From Bacteroidales bacterium (GTDB taxonomy: Bacteria > Bacteroidota > Bacteroidia > Bacteroidales > Muribaculaceae): a stretch of DNA of 8,015 bases. This document shows, piece after piece, positions 1 through 6,706 of this stretch. The translations under genes and the position numbers were made by a program. The stretch lies in NCBI GenBank assembly GCA_004552395.1, contig SFOK01000084.1, positions 1 through 8,015 on the forward strand. Reading direction: 5' to 3'. Numbering within the stretch: the stretch's first letter is position 1; each line of letters opens with the position of its first letter. Under the pieces are notes generated by a model. That model saw only the letters and a list, made by a program, of their open reading frames with translations. It had not been told where the DNA came from and searched no databases.

Positions 1-156
1 AGCTCAGTCATGTAGCCCGCTACACTCCTTCGCTCAACCGGCCAAATCACACAAAAATCCTTCGCAATTATGTATCATCTAATTTTTGCGAGTTACTTAA
101 CCGACCTTTTTTCACACAAGTTTTCCCAGAAAAAACTCATTCACCTACAACCTGTA
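1..156. other. Non-coding leader upstream of thiC
   Basis: No convincing gene lies here. A small hairpin, TGTAGC-CC-GCTACA, sits at 11-24, and the octamer TCCTTCGC occurs at 26-33 and again at 58-65. A weak match to the Bacteroidetes -7 box (TAATTTTTG, one base longer than TAnnTTTG) lies at 80-88, without a clear -33 partner, so a thiC promoter is possible but unproven. I looked for the conserved CTGAGA and ACC-type elements of a TPP riboswitch and did not find them. An upstream ATG at 70 is in frame with thiC, but the 29 residues it would add do not resemble ThiC. Confidence 0.5.
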
Positions 157-1872
157 ATGAAGATTTCTAACATAGACCTCTCCTCCTACCCCAACTCCGA
201 GAAGATTTATATGCCCGGAAAGATCTTTCCCGACATCCGGGTGGCCATGCGCCGTGTGCATCAGTACCCCACCGTGGAGATCAAAGACGGCAAACGGATC
301 GAGCATCCCAACGAAGATATCACGATCTACGACACGTCGGGCCCCTACACCGACCCGGCCGTCACCACAGACCTCTACAAGGGCCTGCCGCGCGACCGCG
401 AGGCCTGGGTGGAGCGCCGCGGCGACACCGAACAGCTCCCGGAGATCACAAGCGAATACGGCCGCATGCGACTCGCTGACCGCAGCCTCGACGAGATACG
501 TTTCCCGGTGCGTCACGCCCCGCGCCGCGCCAAAGAGGGCAAGCGTGTCACTCAGATGCACTATGCCCGCAAGGGTATCATCACTCCCGAGATGGAATAT
601 GTGGCTATCCGCGAGAACCTCGACAACGAGGCCCGCGGCATCAAGAGCAACATCACTCCCGAATTCGTGAGGGAGGAAGTGGCCTCGGGCCGCGCCATCA
701 TAGCCGCCAACATAAACCACCCCGAGGCTGAGCCCATGATCATAGGTCCGGCTTTCTCGGTGAAGCTCAACACCAACATAGGCAACTCGGCTCTCTCTTC
801 CGGCATCGAGGAGGAGGTGGCCAAAGCAGTGTGGAGCTGCTACTGGGGCGGCGACACCCTCATGGACCTCTCCACAGGCGACAATATCCACGAGACCCGC
901 GAATGGATCATCCGCAACTGCCCCACCCCGATGGGCACTGTGCCTATCTATCAGGCGCTCGAAAAGGTCCGCGGCGATGTGAACAAGCTCACCTGGGAGA
1001 TCTACCGCGACACCCTCATAGAGCAGTGCGAACAGGGTGTGGACTATTTCACCATCCACGCCGGTGTGCTCCGCCGCCACGCCGACCTTGTGGGCAAACG
1101 TCTAACAGGCTGCGTCTCGCGCGGCGGCAGCATCATGACCCAGTGGTGCGTGCTCCACAATCAGGAGAGCTTCCTCTACACTCACTTCGACGACATCTGC
1201 GAGATCCTCAACAAATACGACGTAGCTATATCGCTGGGCGACGGCATGCGTCCCGGAAGCACCCACGACGCCAATGACGAGGCTCAGTTCCTCGAGCTCG
1301 AAGTGCTCGGCGAACTCACCCTCAAGGCCTGGGAACACGATGTGCAGGTGATCATAGAGGGTCCCGGACATATCCCCATGCACAAGATACGCGAGAACAT
1401 GGAGAAGCAGATCACCGCCTGCCACGGCGCTCCCTTCTACACACTCGGCCCGCTTACCACCGACATAGCCCCCGGCTACGACCATATCACCTCGGCCATA
1501 GGCGCGGCCAACATAAGCAGTATGGGCACAGCCATGATCTGCTACGTGACCCCCAAGGAACACCTCTCCCTCCCCACCCTCGAAGATGTGCGCGAAGGTG
1601 TGATAGCCTATAAGATAGCCGCCCACGCAGCCGACCTGGCCAAAGGGTTCCCCGGCGCCTCGGTGCGCGACGACGCCCTCAGCAAGGCCCGCTTCGAATT
1701 CCGCTGGAAGGACCAGTTCAACCTCTCGCTCGACCCGGCCCGCGCAAAACAGTACTATGTGGAATCACGCCGCAACGCTCCCGACACCGACGATAAATTC
1801 TGCACCATGTGCGGACCAAACTTCTGCGCCATGCGCATATCCCAAAATATAATGGACGAATGCAAGAAATAA
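157..1872 (+). CDS. thiC: Phosphomethylpyrimidine synthase ThiC
   Basis: ThiC is a cytosolic radical-SAM enzyme that rearranges aminoimidazole ribotide into HMP phosphate, the pyrimidine half of thiamine. I chose the ATG at 157, giving 571 residues, because the protein then opens MKISNIDLSSYPNSEKIYMP and family similarity begins there; the in-frame ATG at 70 adds an unrelated stretch. The non-canonical C-terminal cluster motif CxxCxxxxC is present as C549, C552 and C557 in the context CTMCGPNFCAMRIS. H405 (EGPGHIPMH) and H469 (PKEHLSLP) are 64 residues apart, the same separation as the two metal-binding histidines known in the family. The length is normal for the short bacterial form. The gene overlaps thiH by 13 bp, which implies co-transcription and coupled translation. 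Codons are GC-rich, like those of thiH and dnaX. No truncation is seen. Confidence 0.97.
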   Translation: MKISNIDLSSYPNSEKIYMPGKIFPDIRVAMRRVHQYPTVEIKDGKRIEHPNEDITIYDTSGPYTDPAVTTDLYKGLPRDREAWVERRGDTEQLPEITSEYGRMRLADRSLDEIRFPVRHAPRRAKEGKRVTQMHYARKGIITPEMEYVAIRENLDNEARGIKSNITPEFVREEVASGRAIIAANINHPEAEPMIIGPAFSVKLNTNIGNSALSSGIEEEVAKAVWSCYWGGDTLMDLSTGDNIHETREWIIRNCPTPMGTVPIYQALEKVRGDVNKLTWEIYRDTLIEQCEQGVDYFTIHAGVLRRHADLVGKRLTGCVSRGGSIMTQWCVLHNQESFLYTHFDDICEILNKYDVAISLGDGMRPGSTHDANDEAQFLELEVLGELTLKAWEHDVQVIIEGPGHIPMHKIRENMEKQITACHGAPFYTLGPLTTDIAPGYDHITSAIGAANISSMGTAMICYVTPKEHLSLPTLEDVREGVIAYKIAAHAADLAKGFPGASVRDDALSKARFEFRWKDQFNLSLDPARAKQYYVESRRNAPDTDDKFCTMCGPNFCAMRISQNIMDECKK

Positions 1873-3053
1873 CAGATAATGCTCACAAGGGCTCCGGCAC
1901 TGTTCCGGAGCCCGTTTTCGGCCACGGTTTCGCCGATGTGATAGGTCAATGGGACTGGGATGAGACAGGCCGTCAGATCCTGGCCACCACCGAAGCCGAC
2001 GTCCGCCGTGTGCTCGCCAAGGCCCGCCGCAATCAGAAACAGCTCACGCCCGACGACTTCATGGCGCTCATATCGCCGGCCGCCGCACCCTTCCTCGAAG
2101 AGATGGCGCAGCTCGCCCGCCACTTCACACTCGAACGCTTCGGCAAGACGATCTCGCTCTATATCCCCATGTATGTGAGCAACGCCTGCACCAACAAATG
2201 CGTATACTGCGGCTTCAACCACGACAACCCCTTCGCCCGCACTACTCTTACCGGCGAACAGATCAAGGCCGAATGTGAGGCCATAAAGAAGCTCGGTCCC
2301 TTCGACAATATCCTGATCGTGAGCGGCGAGTTCCCCGCCCTCTGCGGCGTCGACTATCTGGCCCGCGCCCTCGACATATGCCGCCCCTACTTCAACAACA
2401 TGACCATAGAAGTACAGCCCATGCGCATGGAGAAATACCGTATGCTCACCGAGCACGGCCTCAACGGTGTGGTCTGCTTTCAGGAGACATACCACGAGCC
2501 TGAATACCGCATCTTCCACCCCCGCGGCATGAAAAGCCACTACGCCTGGCGCCTCAACGGCTACGACCGCATGGGACAGGCGGGGGTCCACAAGATAGGC
2601 ATGGGTGTGCTCATAGGCCTCGCATCCGACTGGAGAGCCGACATGGCCATGCTCGCCCGGCATCTCCGCTACCTGCAGAAGAAATACTGGCGCACACGCT
2701 ACAGTGTGAACTTCCCCCGCATGCGCCCCTCGGAGAGCGGATATCAGCCCAATGTGGTGCTCTCGGACCGCGAACTCGTGCAGCTCACCACAGCCTTCCG
2801 CATCTTCGACCACGACGCCGACATATCCTACTCTACACGCGAAGCTCCCGAGATGCGCGACGCCATGCTTGCCCTCGGAGTGACCTCCGTAAGTGCCGGC
2901 AGCCAGACAGAGCCCGGCGGCTACTGCTCCACACCCGAAGCCCTCGAACAGTTCGAGGTTTCCGACCAGCGCACGCCCAAAGCCGTGACCGAAGCCATAC
3001 GCCGCGCCGGCTATGAGCCCGTGTGGAAAGACTGGGACGCCGTCTTCGACTAA
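1860..3053 (+). CDS. thiH: 2-iminoacetate (dehydroglycine) synthase ThiH
   Basis: ThiH is a radical-SAM lyase that cleaves tyrosine to p-cresol and dehydroglycine, the glycine-derived unit that ThiG uses to build the thiamine thiazole under anaerobic conditions. The radical-SAM motif CxxxCxxC is C110, C114 and C117 (ACTNKCVYCGF). The C-terminal part carries the family-typical SAGSQTEPGG segment and ends QFEVSDQRTPKAVTEAIRRA followed by GYEPVWKDWDAVFD, both characteristic of ThiH. The ATG at 1860 gives 397 residues and lies inside the end of thiC, which fits translational coupling; an ATG at 1809 is in frame but would extend deep into thiC and adds nothing like the family. No thiG, thiS, thiF or thiE is present in the window, so the rest of thiazole synthesis must be encoded elsewhere. 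ThiH rather than the oxygen-dependent ThiO fits an anaerobe. Confidence 0.97.
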   Translation: MQEITDNAHKGSGTVPEPVFGHGFADVIGQWDWDETGRQILATTEADVRRVLAKARRNQKQLTPDDFMALISPAAAPFLEEMAQLARHFTLERFGKTISLYIPMYVSNACTNKCVYCGFNHDNPFARTTLTGEQIKAECEAIKKLGPFDNILIVSGEFPALCGVDYLARALDICRPYFNNMTIEVQPMRMEKYRMLTEHGLNGVVCFQETYHEPEYRIFHPRGMKSHYAWRLNGYDRMGQAGVHKIGMGVLIGLASDWRADMAMLARHLRYLQKKYWRTRYSVNFPRMRPSESGYQPNVVLSDRELVQLTTAFRIFDHDADISYSTREAPEMRDAMLALGVTSVSAGSQTEPGGYCSTPEALEQFEVSDQRTPKAVTEAIRRAGYEPVWKDWDAVFD

Positions 3054-3114
3054 TCCCCCGGCCTGACCGTTCAATTTAAGCAGCCGGAATCGACATCGTC
3101 ATATTACGGCAGAA

Positions 3115-3155
3115 GAGTAACCGCCGGGCAAGTAGAGCGCCCTAACGCGTTACTC
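3115..3155. terminator. Hairpin between the converging thiH and dnaX genes
   Basis: GAGTAAC at 3115-3121 pairs with GTTACTC at 3149-3155, and the stem extends by GC/GC if one C is bulged. An inner GGGC/GCCC pairing (3126-3129 with 3139-3142) is also possible. It lies between two converging genes and overlaps the dnaX stop codon by two bases, which suits a two-way terminator. There is no T-tract on either side, so a role as an intrinsic terminator is uncertain. The rest of 3054-3153 shows only a weak CCGGC/GCCGG pairing. Confidence 0.35.
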
Positions 3156-5013
3156 AGCGCTCAAGGCGGCAGTCGAATTCGGCGAGCAGTTCGCTGATGG
3201 AGGGGTTCTTCTCCACTATCTCTTTGAGAAGCTCAGGTTTGGTGAGCACTTGCGGACGCGCGTCGGGATCGGCAAGCTTATACTCAAGCCTCAGGGAATC
3301 GTTGCCAACTTCGTTCTTGAGAAACTCAAGCAGGTCGGCATTGTCGGCGAGTTCGTCGCGTTGCGCCGGGTTCTGCACTGTGACACAGTAAACGAAATCG
3401 TGGGCCGGAACGGGACGCGCCGAACGCATGGTGTTGTAGAGTATCGGCTTGTCGGTATGCTGCTGCCGGAATTTCTCCCACGCTTCGAGCAGCTGATCGG
3501 CGGTGAACGACGTGCGTTTGCCGCCGTCGGCATGGCCGGGATCATCGGCGCTCTCTGACGCGGCTTCCGGGCTGTCGCCGGCTTCCGAAATACGTACCGT
3601 GTGGCGCACCGTGCCGGCCGGACGCAGACGTACCGGCGGCTTCGGTTTGGGTGCGGGAACCGGAGCGGACTGAGGCGCATGAGGTGCCTGAGCCTGAGAT
3701 TGAGCCTGAGGCGCCTGGGAAGCTTGTGTCGGCTTGGGAGCAGCTTGCGTGGCCGGGGCCTGAGCAGCAGAAGGAGCAGCTTGAGGAGCAGTTGAAGACG
3801 AGGCTGGAGCGGCTGCAGGAGCCGCCGAGGCGGGAGCCTCAGGAGCGGGCTGAGACTGCGGGGTTGAGAGCGGCGTATGGATCTGCGACTTCGACGGGTC
3901 TACGGGCCTTATGCCGGGAGCAAGGATATTGCAGATACGTATCAGCGTGAGCTCCACCAGGAACTGTTTGCTTGTGGAAACGCGGTAGTTGAGGTCGCAG
4001 AAATTCACATACTCCATGGCGGCGTAGTACCATTGAGGCGGAATCTTCGAGGCCTGATCCACATATCGGCGCGCCACATCGGGGCTCACCTCGAGCAGCG
4101 AGGCAGTGGGCGGATTGGCGGCAACAAGCAGGTCGCGGATATGCGCTCCGAGGCCGTTGACGAAGAAGAGCGAGTCGAAACCGCTGTCGCGCACCTCCTT
4201 GTAGATGAGTAGCGACTGCTGCACATCGCCTGCGAGAAAGGCTTCCACGAGACGGAAGTAATACTCGTAGTCGAGCACATTGAGATTGTCGATGGCGCTG
4301 CGGTAGGTGATATTGCCCATGGACGAAGCGGCCACCTGATCGAAGATGGAGAGCGCGTCGCGCATGGCGCCGTCGGCCTTCTGCGCTATCACGTTGAGCG
4401 CCGCGGGGTCGGCCTGGATACCCTCCTGACCGGCCACATACTGAAGATGCTCCACCATGTCAGCCACAGTGATACGGTTGAAATCGTAGATCTGGCAGCG
4501 GCTCAGGATGGTGGGAATCACCTTGTGTTTCTCCGTGGTGGCGAGAATGAACACCACATAGGCCGGGGGCTCCTCAAGCGTCTTGAGGAAGGCGTTGAAG
4601 GCGGCTGTGGAGAGCATGTGCACCTCATCAATGATGAAGACCTTGTAATCGCCCGTCTGAGGCGGGATATGGACCTGTTCGGTGAGCTTGCGGATATCGT
4701 CCACAGAATTGTTGGAAGCCGCGTCAAGCTCCACTATGTTAAGCGAACGCCCTTCATTGAAGGCGCGGCACGACTCGCAGCTGTTGCACGCCTCCCCCTC
4801 GGGCGTCTTGGCCGTACAGTTGATAGTCTTGGCGAAAATGCGCGCACACGACGTCTTGCCCACACCGCGGGGACCGCAGAAAAGGTAAGCCTGCGCCAGA
4901 CGGTTGGTGTCTATGGCGTTTTTGAGCGTGGCGGTGAGGGCCTTCTGGCCTACCACAGAGTGGAATGTCGAGGGGCGGTACTTGCGTGCCGAGACTATGT
5001 AGGGTTGGTCCAT
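3154..5013 (-). CDS. dnaX: DNA polymerase III subunit tau (DnaX)
   Basis: DnaX is the ATPase of the clamp-loader complex: it loads the sliding clamp and links the polymerase cores at the replication fork. The 619-residue product starts MDQPYIVSARKYRPSTFHSV, a standard DnaX opening. Visible motifs are Walker A GPRGVGKTS (47-55), a zinc module with C66, C76, C79 and C82, Walker B IIDEVHML (127-134), sensor 1 ATT (158-160), the SRC arginine finger (171-173) and sensor 2 GAMRDALS (215-222). Clamp-loader domain III runs to about 370. An Ala/Pro/Gln/Ser-rich low-complexity linker covers about 380-465, followed by a folded C-terminal domain (about 500-619) likely to contact the polymerase. I saw no A-rich slippery heptamer that would give the short gamma form. 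The gene converges on thiH and diverges from the adenosyltransferase gene. Confidence 0.97.
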   Translation of the reverse strand: MDQPYIVSARKYRPSTFHSVVGQKALTATLKNAIDTNRLAQAYLFCGPRGVGKTSCARIFAKTINCTAKTPEGEACNSCESCRAFNEGRSLNIVELDAASNNSVDDIRKLTEQVHIPPQTGDYKVFIIDEVHMLSTAAFNAFLKTLEEPPAYVVFILATTEKHKVIPTILSRCQIYDFNRITVADMVEHLQYVAGQEGIQADPAALNVIAQKADGAMRDALSIFDQVAASSMGNITYRSAIDNLNVLDYEYYFRLVEAFLAGDVQQSLLIYKEVRDSGFDSLFFVNGLGAHIRDLLVAANPPTASLLEVSPDVARRYVDQASKIPPQWYYAAMEYVNFCDLNYRVSTSKQFLVELTLIRICNILAPGIRPVDPSKSQIHTPLSTPQSQPAPEAPASAAPAAAPASSSTAPQAAPSAAQAPATQAAPKPTQASQAPQAQSQAQAPHAPQSAPVPAPKPKPPVRLRPAGTVRHTVRISEAGDSPEAASESADDPGHADGGKRTSFTADQLLEAWEKFRQQHTDKPILYNTMRSARPVPAHDFVYCVTVQNPAQRDELADNADLLEFLKNEVGNDSLRLEYKLADPDARPQVLTKPELLKEIVEKNPSISELLAEFDCRLER

Positions 5014-5064
5014 GGGATTCGGATATTTGCAGGCGCAGACCCGCAGGCCGGCGCTTCTTTATTG

Positions 5065-5095
5065 CGAAATTACAAAAAAAATCGGTAAAGCCCAA
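5065..5095 (-). promoter_or_regulatory. Probable dnaX promoter
   Basis: On the minus strand TAATTTCG (5072-5065) matches the Bacteroidetes -7 box TAnnTTTG at all but one fixed position. TTG (5095-5093) lies 20 nt upstream, which is the expected -33 spacing. This would give a leader of roughly 45 nt before the dnaX ATG at 5013. A T-rich stretch fills part of the spacer. Confidence 0.5.
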
Positions 5096-5139
5096 GCCCC
5101 ATGCAACAAAATCGGCGCGGGGCTCGTTAATATGTAGAT

Positions 5140-5700
5140 ATGGAAAAAAGCAGACTATATACCGGTACCGGCGACAAGGGCGACACCTCCCTGGTCGGCG
5201 GCCAGCGCGTAGGCAAAGACAGCGTGCGCCTTGAAGCCTACGGCACTGTGGATGAGTTCTCTGCCCACATCGGTGTGCTCGACGCCCTGCCCCACAACGA
5301 AGCGGCGGTGAAGTCACTCTTCCGCAACATTCAGAACCGGCTTTTCAACATAGGTGCATATCTGGCCACGGAACCCGAGAAAGACACGCATCCCGAGCCT
5401 TACGGCCTGTCCGACGACGACATCCGCGAGATAGAGGAAGCCATCGATGCACTCGACGCTTCCGTACCCAAGATCCGCGGGTTCGTGCTCCCCGGAGGTT
5501 GCGAGGCTTCAGCCCAGGCCCATGTGACACGCACCGTATGCCGACGCGCAGAGCGACGCATCATAGCCCTGAGCCGCGAGGCTTACGTCTCACCGCTCGT
5601 CGTGCGCTATTTCAACCGTCTGAGCGACTTCCTCTTCATCCTGGCCCGCAGCTACAATGTCAGAGCCGGAGTCGACGAGCTCACATGGCAAAAACCCTGA
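5140..5700 (+). CDS. pduO: PduO-type cob(I)alamin adenosyltransferase
   Basis: This enzyme transfers the adenosyl group of ATP to cob(I)alamin, making adenosylcobalamin for enzymes such as methylmalonyl-CoA mutase, which gut Bacteroidales use to make propionate. The 186-residue length is typical of the PduO-type trimer. The N-terminal ATP-binding motif is TGTGDKGDTSL (8-18), followed by YGTVDEFSAHIG (34-45). The signature RTVCRRAERR (131-140) holds R131, R135, R136 and E138, matching the active-site helix of human MMAB (R186, R190, R191, E193). NRLSDFLFILAR (159-170) is the usual C-terminal helix. The ATG at 5140 follows 126 bp after the divergent dnaX start. I saw no cobalamin riboswitch in that gap. 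A DUF2795 gene follows 99 bp downstream. Cytosolic; no signal peptide. Confidence 0.95.
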   Translation: MEKSRLYTGTGDKGDTSLVGGQRVGKDSVRLEAYGTVDEFSAHIGVLDALPHNEAAVKSLFRNIQNRLFNIGAYLATEPEKDTHPEPYGLSDDDIREIEEAIDALDASVPKIRGFVLPGGCEASAQAHVTRTVCRRAERRIIALSREAYVSPLVVRYFNRLSDFLFILARSYNVRAGVDELTWQKP

Positions 5701-5740
5701 GCCGCCCCGCGAAGGGCTTAAGCGATTTTGACAACATACA

Positions 5741-5760
5741 GCGAAGCGCACCGGCTTCGC
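5741..5760 (+). terminator. Short hairpin between pduO and the DUF2795 gene
   Basis: GCGAAGC (5741-5747) and GCTTCGC (5754-5760) form a perfect 7-bp stem around a 6-nt loop. An A-rich stretch follows instead of a T-tract, so on the plus strand it is not a normal intrinsic terminator. It may be a weak terminator, an mRNA-processing site or an attenuator ahead of the DUF2795 gene. I found no clear promoter in this 99-bp gap. Confidence 0.3.
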
Positions 5761-5799
5761 GACCACAGACAAAAACAAAAATACTTACAACGATAGATT

Positions 5800-6021
5800 A
5801 TGTACTGGACACTTGAACTTGCGTCGAAACTTGAAGACGCGCCATGGCCCGCTACAAAAGAAGAGCTCATCGACTTCGCGATGCGCAGCGGTGCTCCAAT
5901 GGAAGTGATAGAGAACTTACAGGAAATAGAAGACGAAGGCGAGACCTACGAAAGCATCGAAGACATCTGGCCCGACTACCCCTCCAAAGAAGACTTCTTC
6001 TTCAACGAGGATGAGTATTAA
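5800..6021 (+). CDS. DUF2795 family small acidic protein
   Basis: The 73-residue protein MYWTLELASKLEDAPWPATK... is a near-consensus Bacteroidetes member of DUF2795, a family without an established function. The N-terminal half (about 1-45) contains the recognisable PWPATKEELIDFAMRSGAP segment, which looks like a small helical domain. The C-terminal half is strongly acidic and ends DYPSKEDFFFNEDEY. There is no signal peptide, membrane segment or cysteine. The ATG at 5800 is well supported because family similarity starts at its first residue. It lies 99 bp after the adenosyltransferase gene on the same strand; from memory this neighbourhood recurs in Bacteroidales, but I could not check this. 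The high conservation suggests a core cellular role and not an accessory one. Confidence 0.88.
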   Translation: MYWTLELASKLEDAPWPATKEELIDFAMRSGAPMEVIENLQEIEDEGETYESIEDIWPDYPSKEDFFFNEDEY

Positions 6022-6247
6022 GCCGTAAGCAAACGTTTAACCCATAAATTATCAAGGAGTTGCGCAAATTTTGACCCATAGGTCGTTATTTTTGAATCTT
6101 TTTGAAAAAATGAAGGTGACGGAGGTTTGATGCTCCGCCACCTTCATCGCTGATATGGCTATGGTTGCATTTTTGTTTGGCACACTCGTCACGTTTCTGA
6201 CGACACTCTTTGAGAGTAGCAACTACATAAAAGTAACGCGCATATAT
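6022..6247. other. Intergenic region between converging DUF2795 and HxlR genes
   Basis: The region holds a strong minus-strand terminator (6110-6147, listed separately) and two small back-to-back hairpins: CGTCA/TGACG (6187-6191 with 6198-6202) and ACTCT/AGAGT (6205-6209 with 6213-6217). TATTTTTG at 6087-6094 matches the -7 box on the plus strand, but no TTG lies at the right distance upstream. On the minus strand the reading frame of the HxlR gene stays open for about 53 codons beyond its stop codon. I see no supported gene; a plus-strand frame starting at 6155 mostly runs antisense to the HxlR gene and resembles nothing. Confidence 0.5.
6110..6147 (-). terminator. Rho-independent terminator of the HxlR-family gene
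   Basis: ATGAAGGTG (6110-6118) pairs with CACCTTCAT (6139-6147), and CGGAG (6120-6124) with CTCCG (6133-6137). Together they form a 15-position stem with one A-C mismatch and an 8-nt loop. Read on the minus strand, a run of Ts follows directly (the A-run at about 6105-6110 of the plus strand), which is the classical intrinsic terminator layout. The hairpin lies about 100 nt after the HxlR stop codon, leaving a rather long 3' untranslated tail. It may also stop plus-strand transcripts from the DUF2795 gene, though no T-tract follows in that direction. Confidence 0.75.
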
Positions 6248-6625
6248 TTATTCCCCCGGGATTCGCGTGCCGGATACTGCCTCGAAATTATCAAGAGCCC
6301 AAACTATAAGACTTTCGATGTGAGGCATAAGCGATTTTCCCAGTTCTGTAAGGGAATATTCAACCTTCGGGGGAATCTCGGAATACATTTTTCGTGAAAT
6401 CAGACCGTCTGCTTCAAGGCTTTTCAACGTGTCGGTAAGCACCTTGGGAGAAATATCCGGAATAGCCTTGCCGATTTCATTGAATCTGGTGGCATCGTTC
6501 TCAGACAGCACACAGAGTATCAGCATAGACCATTTACCCGAAAACCGTGCAACTACGTTCCGGACCGGGCATGATGATATGCCGGTATATTTTTTAAGAT
6601 TTTCTTTGAGCGGTAATCTGTTCAT
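6248..6625 (-). CDS. HxlR-family winged-helix transcriptional regulator
   Basis: This is a 125-residue DNA-binding protein of the HxlR family, MarR-like dimeric winged-helix regulators that often sense quinones, aldehydes or oxidants. The family opening is clear: CPVRNVVARFSGKWSMLIL (19-37), with the KW pair at 31-32. RFNEIGKAIPDISPKVLTDT (47-66) covers the helix-turn-helix entry and recognition helix. SRKMYSEIPPKVEYSLTELG (77-96) is the beta wing, and a dimerisation helix ends the protein. C19 sits where redox-sensing family members such as YodB and HypR of Bacillus carry their conserved reactive cysteine; a second cysteine is C38. The gene diverges from the cupin-hydrolase operon across 144 bp that contain tandem dyad sites, so it probably controls both itself and that operon. 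Whether it represses or activates cannot be told. A strong terminator lies downstream. Confidence 0.93.
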   Translation of the reverse strand: MNRLPLKENLKKYTGISSCPVRNVVARFSGKWSMLILCVLSENDATRFNEIGKAIPDISPKVLTDTLKSLEADGLISRKMYSEIPPKVEYSLTELGKSLMPHIESLIVWALDNFEAVSGTRIPGE

Positions 6626-6637
6626 AATCAGATAATG

Positions 6638-6672
6638 GTTACTTTGACGTAAGTGTCTTACTCAAATGTAAC
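6638..6672. promoter_or_regulatory. Tandem TTAC-N6-GTAA operator sites
   Basis: Two copies of TTAC-N6-GTAA lie at 6639-6652 (TTACTTTGACGTAA) and 6658-6671 (TTACTCAAATGTAA), with starts 19 bp apart, close to two helical turns. The whole 35-bp block is itself a near-dyad centred on GTAAG-TGT-CTTAC. Half-sites of the TTAC...GTAA type are described for HxlR-family regulators such as CatR and YodB of Bacillus. The block begins 12 bp upstream of the HxlR start codon, covers that gene's -7 box and ends 3 bp before the cupin promoter's -33 TTG. It is therefore the likely binding site of the HxlR protein; this assignment is inferred. Confidence 0.65.
6663..6670 (-). promoter_or_regulatory. HxlR-family gene -7 promoter box
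   Basis: On the minus strand TACATTTG is a full match to the Bacteroidetes TAnnTTTG -7 box and would start transcription about 30 nt before the ATG at 6625. No TTG is visible at the ideal -33 distance, so the promoter may be weak or need an activator. The second TTAC-N6-GTAA site covers the box almost exactly, which suggests autorepression. Confidence 0.5.
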
Positions 6673-6675
6673 GTC

Positions 6676-6706
6676 TTGTTTAGGTGAATTATATCCATTA
6701 ACTTTG
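6676..6706 (+). promoter_or_regulatory. Promoter of the cupin-hydrolase operon
   Basis: TTG (6676-6678) is followed after 20 nt by TAACTTTG (6699-6706), a full match to the Bacteroidetes primary sigma factor promoter. Transcription would start near 6712-6714, giving a leader of about 57 nt before the cupin ATG at 6770. The -33 element lies just past the tandem dyad block at 6638-6672, so a protein bound there could block or recruit polymerase. Confidence 0.72.

Noticed and set aside
70..156. N-terminal extension of ThiC from an upstream in-frame ATG
   Set aside because: The 29 added residues do not resemble ThiC proteins, which start at the MKISNID methionine, and the stretch overlaps the likely leader region.
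145..1080. Long minus-strand open frame inside thiC
   Set aside because: It is a shadow of the GC-rich thiC codons with low-complexity composition and no recognisable domain; similar antisense frames lie opposite thiH and dnaX.
3154..5013. Programmed frameshift site producing a gamma form of DnaX
   Set aside because: I found no run of six or more A in the coding strand; the longest seen is five, in the early part of the gene, without the slippery heptamer pattern.
5014..5139. Cobalamin riboswitch ahead of the adenosyltransferase gene
   Set aside because: The gap is only 126 bp, shared with the dnaX promoter, and no B12-box-like sequence is visible.
6155..6397. 80-residue plus-strand frame with a hydrophobic start (MAMVAFLFGTLVTF)
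   Set aside because: More than half runs antisense to the well-supported HxlR gene, and no family resemblance is seen; the hydrophobic start could hint at a small membrane protein but there is no further support.
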